From: Coffea arabica
Lineage: Eukaryota; Streptophyta; Magnoliopsida; Gentianales; Rubiaceae
Assembly: GCF_036785885.1 (NCBI RefSeq)
Contig: NC_092323.1
Span: 15,074,501 to 15,138,500, forward strand
Direction of reading: 5' to 3'
DNA: 64,000 nt
Part shown: positions 61,601 to 64,000 of the stretch, piece after piece
Layout: every line of letters starts with the position of its first letter
Numbering within the stretch: position 1 is the stretch's first letter
Position numbers and translations under genes: made by a program
The notes under the pieces: generated by a model
What the model was told of the DNA's origin: nothing
Database searches by the model: none
Seen by the model: only the letters and a program-made list of their open reading frames with translations

Positions 61601-62990
61601 GCATGCCGTCCAGCTGCCCCCACAGCATGTGGCGGACTTAGAGAATCAATATAGTTGTAATCAAACTCATGTTCGAGATCATCAATATTATCCTCTTCCT
61701 CATCCCCCTCAACCCTTGGACTACCTACCAAATACAAAACTACCAAACCATGAGTTCACTTGCTTAAGAAAGACCACAACAAGTATTCTTATGAAGCATC
61801 ATGGGACAAACAAACTCGCCTTTGATACGCTTATATCTGGTTTTGCACTGAGGGCAAGCTTGATTCCCCTCTCTTCTCTCATATTCATAGCACGGCCTAC
61901 AAACGGGGAAAGCACATTCATTGCAGGCCACAAAGAGTTCTCCATCAACAGTAATCTCCACTTCATCCCCACAAATCTGGCATATCTGTCCACTTAATTC
62001 TTGCACAGATTTAATCTGGACAACAAGACCAGGAAAGCGAGTTACTTGCTATCAAAACCACTTGAGAATGCCTAATCATGTTTCCCCAAAAACAACATCA
62101 AACTGTAAAAGATACTAAGAACACAATTTATTGTCTATATTCCACCAAATTAAAAACAAAAAGTCACCTAATTTGGAGAAACTGACATTGGACATTTTCT
62201 TTAGACACCCCCCTAAATCAACTCAAGTGTTTCCAATTCTCAAAATCTAATCAGCTCTGCAGGACTTAACTTCTTTGTTCCAGGACATGGCTAGTCCAAT
62301 GTTCTCTAGAACAACACGCATTGTCTCTTTTCTATTTCATGTTTATACAAGTTATAGCGACCCCATTATCTCCTCACATAACAGAGGCCAAACACAGTCT
62401 TTTGTCTCGCAGCTCCAAAATAAAATACAAATTCAAAAGAAGTTTCCAATGCTAATGTGGCGAAATCACCCCCTTCAGTCAACCAAAGCCCCACCCTCCT
62501 ACAACCTCCCCAAAAATAATTTTAAAAAAAAAAGATCAAAATCAAAAACAGCAAATAAAAGTAACCTCAAAAGGATAGGGAAAATTCTAAGATGAAAAAA
62601 CAGGAAAATAAAATATAACATCCTCAAAATCATTTATAACTGACACAGTTCGATTTTAAAAAAAAATTGAACACTTAAACAGGGGGAAAGAGAAAAAAAT
62701 ACCTCTATTGTGAAGGCCAAATGCTTAGAAAATACTAGTAAAAACCAAATGCTAAGAAAATAAGCATCCAACTACACTGAAGAAAAAGCCCTAATAAAAT
62801 GCATTACTGATTGACGCAAGACAGAACATCCACCAAAATGGCCAAAAGGGTATCTGCAAAACGAAGATTAGAAGAAAAATGAAGGGGTTTTAGATAGCCT
62901 TACCTTTCCAATATCGTCAGCATTGATGAGTACAAACTCATTCCTGTTATGAGAACCAGCAATAAGCCTCCCACCTGTATCCATCACCAT
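52603..62990 (-). CDS. CESA6: Cellulose synthase A catalytic subunit, CESA6 clade
   Basis: A plasma-membrane GT2 enzyme that polymerises UDP-glucose into cellulose as part of the rosette; the CESA2/5/6/9 clade serves primary walls. Fourteen coding exons: 62990-62904, 62015-61820, 61724-61507, 61384-61282, 61192-61006, 59641-59375, 59165-58820, 58638-58501, 55140-55015, 54913-54701, 54621-54348, 53965-53769, 53635-53285 and 53187-52603, 1095 aa, in frame. The start [20 protein letters not shown] is CESA6-like. The RING-type zinc finger has Cys 41, 44, 60, 63, 68, 71, 83, 86. Two N-terminal spans lie at about 275-330. Catalytic Asp406-Asp407 (SDDG), Asp573-Cys-Asp575, Thr-Glu-Asp795 and QVLRW (833-837) are all present, then six C-terminal spans and the end [10 protein letters not shown]. 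The class-specific region carries [13 protein letters not shown]. Intron 2 needs a GC donor; intron 8 (55141-58500) is swollen by a LINE. Assignment within the clade is from similarity only. Confidence 0.96.
55650..58435 (+). mobile_element. 5'-truncated L1-type LINE in CESA intron 8, antisense
   Basis: The element runs from just before the reverse transcriptase frame to a 16-A tail (58420-58435), with only about 26 bases between the stop codon and the tail. It lacks ORF1 and the endonuclease, as expected from incomplete target-primed reverse transcription. It lies entirely within the intron between exons ending HPGMIQ and starting VFLGNDG and is transcribed opposite to CESA. The left junction is uncertain: about 55560-55650 is non-LINE sequence and no target duplication matches the bases after the tail (GAGCAAGTCTGAACC). 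Confidence 0.88.
55658..58393 (+). pseudogene. LINE ORF2 fragment: reverse transcriptase, zf-RVT, RNase H
   Basis: About 910 codons are open without stop or frameshift. The frame starts inside the protein ([18 protein letters not shown]), so it has no start codon of its own. The reverse transcriptase domain follows: [45 protein letters not shown] and the catalytic FADDS. Then come the thumb region (SGKYLGLP), a zf-RVT zinc-binding block ([37 protein letters not shown]) and a plant-type RNase H (RVT_3) with NSDAAF, EEATAIR, SDCKEVV and [11 protein letters not shown]. The undamaged frame indicates a young insertion. It cannot move unaided since the endonuclease part is missing. Confidence 0.9.
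59642..61005 (-). other. CESA intron 5 (1364 bp)
   Basis: This is the second longest CESA intron. I see no coding sequence or delimited transposon in it. Near 60862-60915 the phrase GATGATG(A/T)(A/G)ATCTTGCAAATTGAAC occurs twice in tandem (unit about 38 bases). Confidence 0.5.
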
Positions 62991-64000
62991 TTTGCACCTT
63001 ACAAAAACTCTTCAGAATCCCACAATAACCCACTTCAACAATCAATTTTTCAGTGCCAAAAGCCCCCCTTTTCCAGCCAAAAACTCAATCTTGGAAATCT
63101 CACAACCCCCAAAGCCTAATGAGAAAATGTTCGAATGTAACCACCATCAGAAGATACCCAAAAGCAAAGGTTAAACAACCCTCCACATTGAGAAAAGCAC
63201 TATTTAAAAACACCCCAAAAAACCCAATTGGGCAATGGAAAGAAAAATGAATAATATAACAATAATGATTACAATAAACAATACTATCCCACAATAAAGT
63301 AAAGGGAACTAAAAAGGTTGATGGGTTCTTGACAAAAAAATTTTTAAAAAAAGAAAAGAATAATATAAAAAAGTAGCAAAGTAGTAGTTGATTTCTTTAC
63401 AAGCTAAGACCCTCTGCACTACTGTAATCTGGCTGGAGTGGACTTTAGACTTAAAAAGGGATCAAAATTGACACGATTTTAGAGAGGTGTAGCGAAATGT
63501 GGACGCGTAAGAAAGAAGGGTGAGCAAGGGAGATTGGATTGAATCATGAAGAAGTAGAGGTGGTTCGGTGGACTTTCATCTCATCTCTTTCTTGAAAAGA
63601 AGAAAACAAAATAAATAAAGGAGAGGTTTGTTATGGGAGATAAATACTACTACTACTTCTACTAACTAGAAGAAAACAATTATGCATTTAATTAATAACA
63701 AGGGTAATTTATTCACTGTTCACTCATGTGTGTGGAAATGTGTGAAAAGTAGGACCATCCATCCATGGTGGTGATGGAAATGGTGATGGTGGAGCAGGAG
63801 CTTTCTCTTTTCTTTTCTTTTTTCTCTTTATTTTTTTTTGGTGTCTTCTATTTGTGGGATTTTTGCCCCCACAAATCTAGTAGTACATGTACCGCAGTTG
63901 TGTAAGCAGGTAACTACAGTGCGTGTAGTGTGTGTTGTGTGTGTCTTGTTTTTGCTGCACTTTGGGAGTGAGCTGTAAATGTCTTTTTGGCTGTCTATTT
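62991..64000 (-). promoter_or_regulatory. 5' leader and promoter of CESA
   Basis: On the minus strand the last 600 bases before the ATG are probably leader, possibly with an intron that I cannot place. A TATA-like TATTTAT lies at 63646-63640, next to an (ACT)n stretch. Distal sequence to the window edge holds G/T-rich and CT-rich tracts. No gene seen. Promoter limits are guesses. Confidence 0.35.

Overview
The window is nuclear DNA of a flowering plant, almost certainly a eudicot. It is AT-rich, its genes are split by many short GT-AG introns, intergenic space is full of small transposons, and the recognisable proteins are plant-type (cellulose synthase, COV1-like membrane protein, mitochondrial PPR protein). 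I cannot fix the genus from sequence alone.

Layout. 1-10 kb: gene-free and transposon-rich. It holds a probable solo LTR of about 3.2 kb (TG...CA ends, 5-bp target duplication) into which a 404-bp hAT-type MITE inserted later (perfect 8-bp target duplication). 10.1-15.5 kb, minus: ribonucleotide reductase large subunit (RNR1), 17 coding exons, 808 aa, with an E2F-type site and TATA box upstream. 17.3-22.9 kb, minus: COV1/LCV-type membrane protein, 7 coding exons, 256 aa. 23-27 kb: repeats, including a long inverted repeat and a tRNA-derived SINE. 27.1-28.8 kb, plus: small Jagunal-like ER membrane protein, 6 coding exons, 172 aa. 31.8-39.9 kb, plus: CC1/RBM39-like splicing factor (RS domain plus three RRMs), 13 coding exons, 597 aa. 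42.6-44.6 kb, plus: intronless PPR gene close to Arabidopsis At4g19191, preceded by a three-unit tandem repeat. 44.6-52.6 kb: several MITEs and one small charged nuclear-type protein gene (49.1 kb). 52.6-63.0 kb, minus: CESA6-clade cellulose synthase catalytic subunit, 14 coding exons, 1095 aa. One intron of it is expanded by a 5'-truncated but otherwise open L1-type LINE in antisense orientation.

The genes are unrelated housekeeping and cell-wall genes. There is no operon or cluster logic. All exon models below were joined by hand: every junction keeps frame and restores the family sequence. Two introns (one in the COV1-like gene, one in CESA) need a GC donor instead of GT.

I found no new defence, toxin or biosynthetic system. 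The most noteworthy items are the nested solo LTR/MITE, the LINE in the CESA intron, the two GC-AG introns, the cysteine-rich cluster in the CESA variable region, the tandem array forming the PPR upstream region, and several MITEs that can be delimited exactly by TIR plus target duplication.
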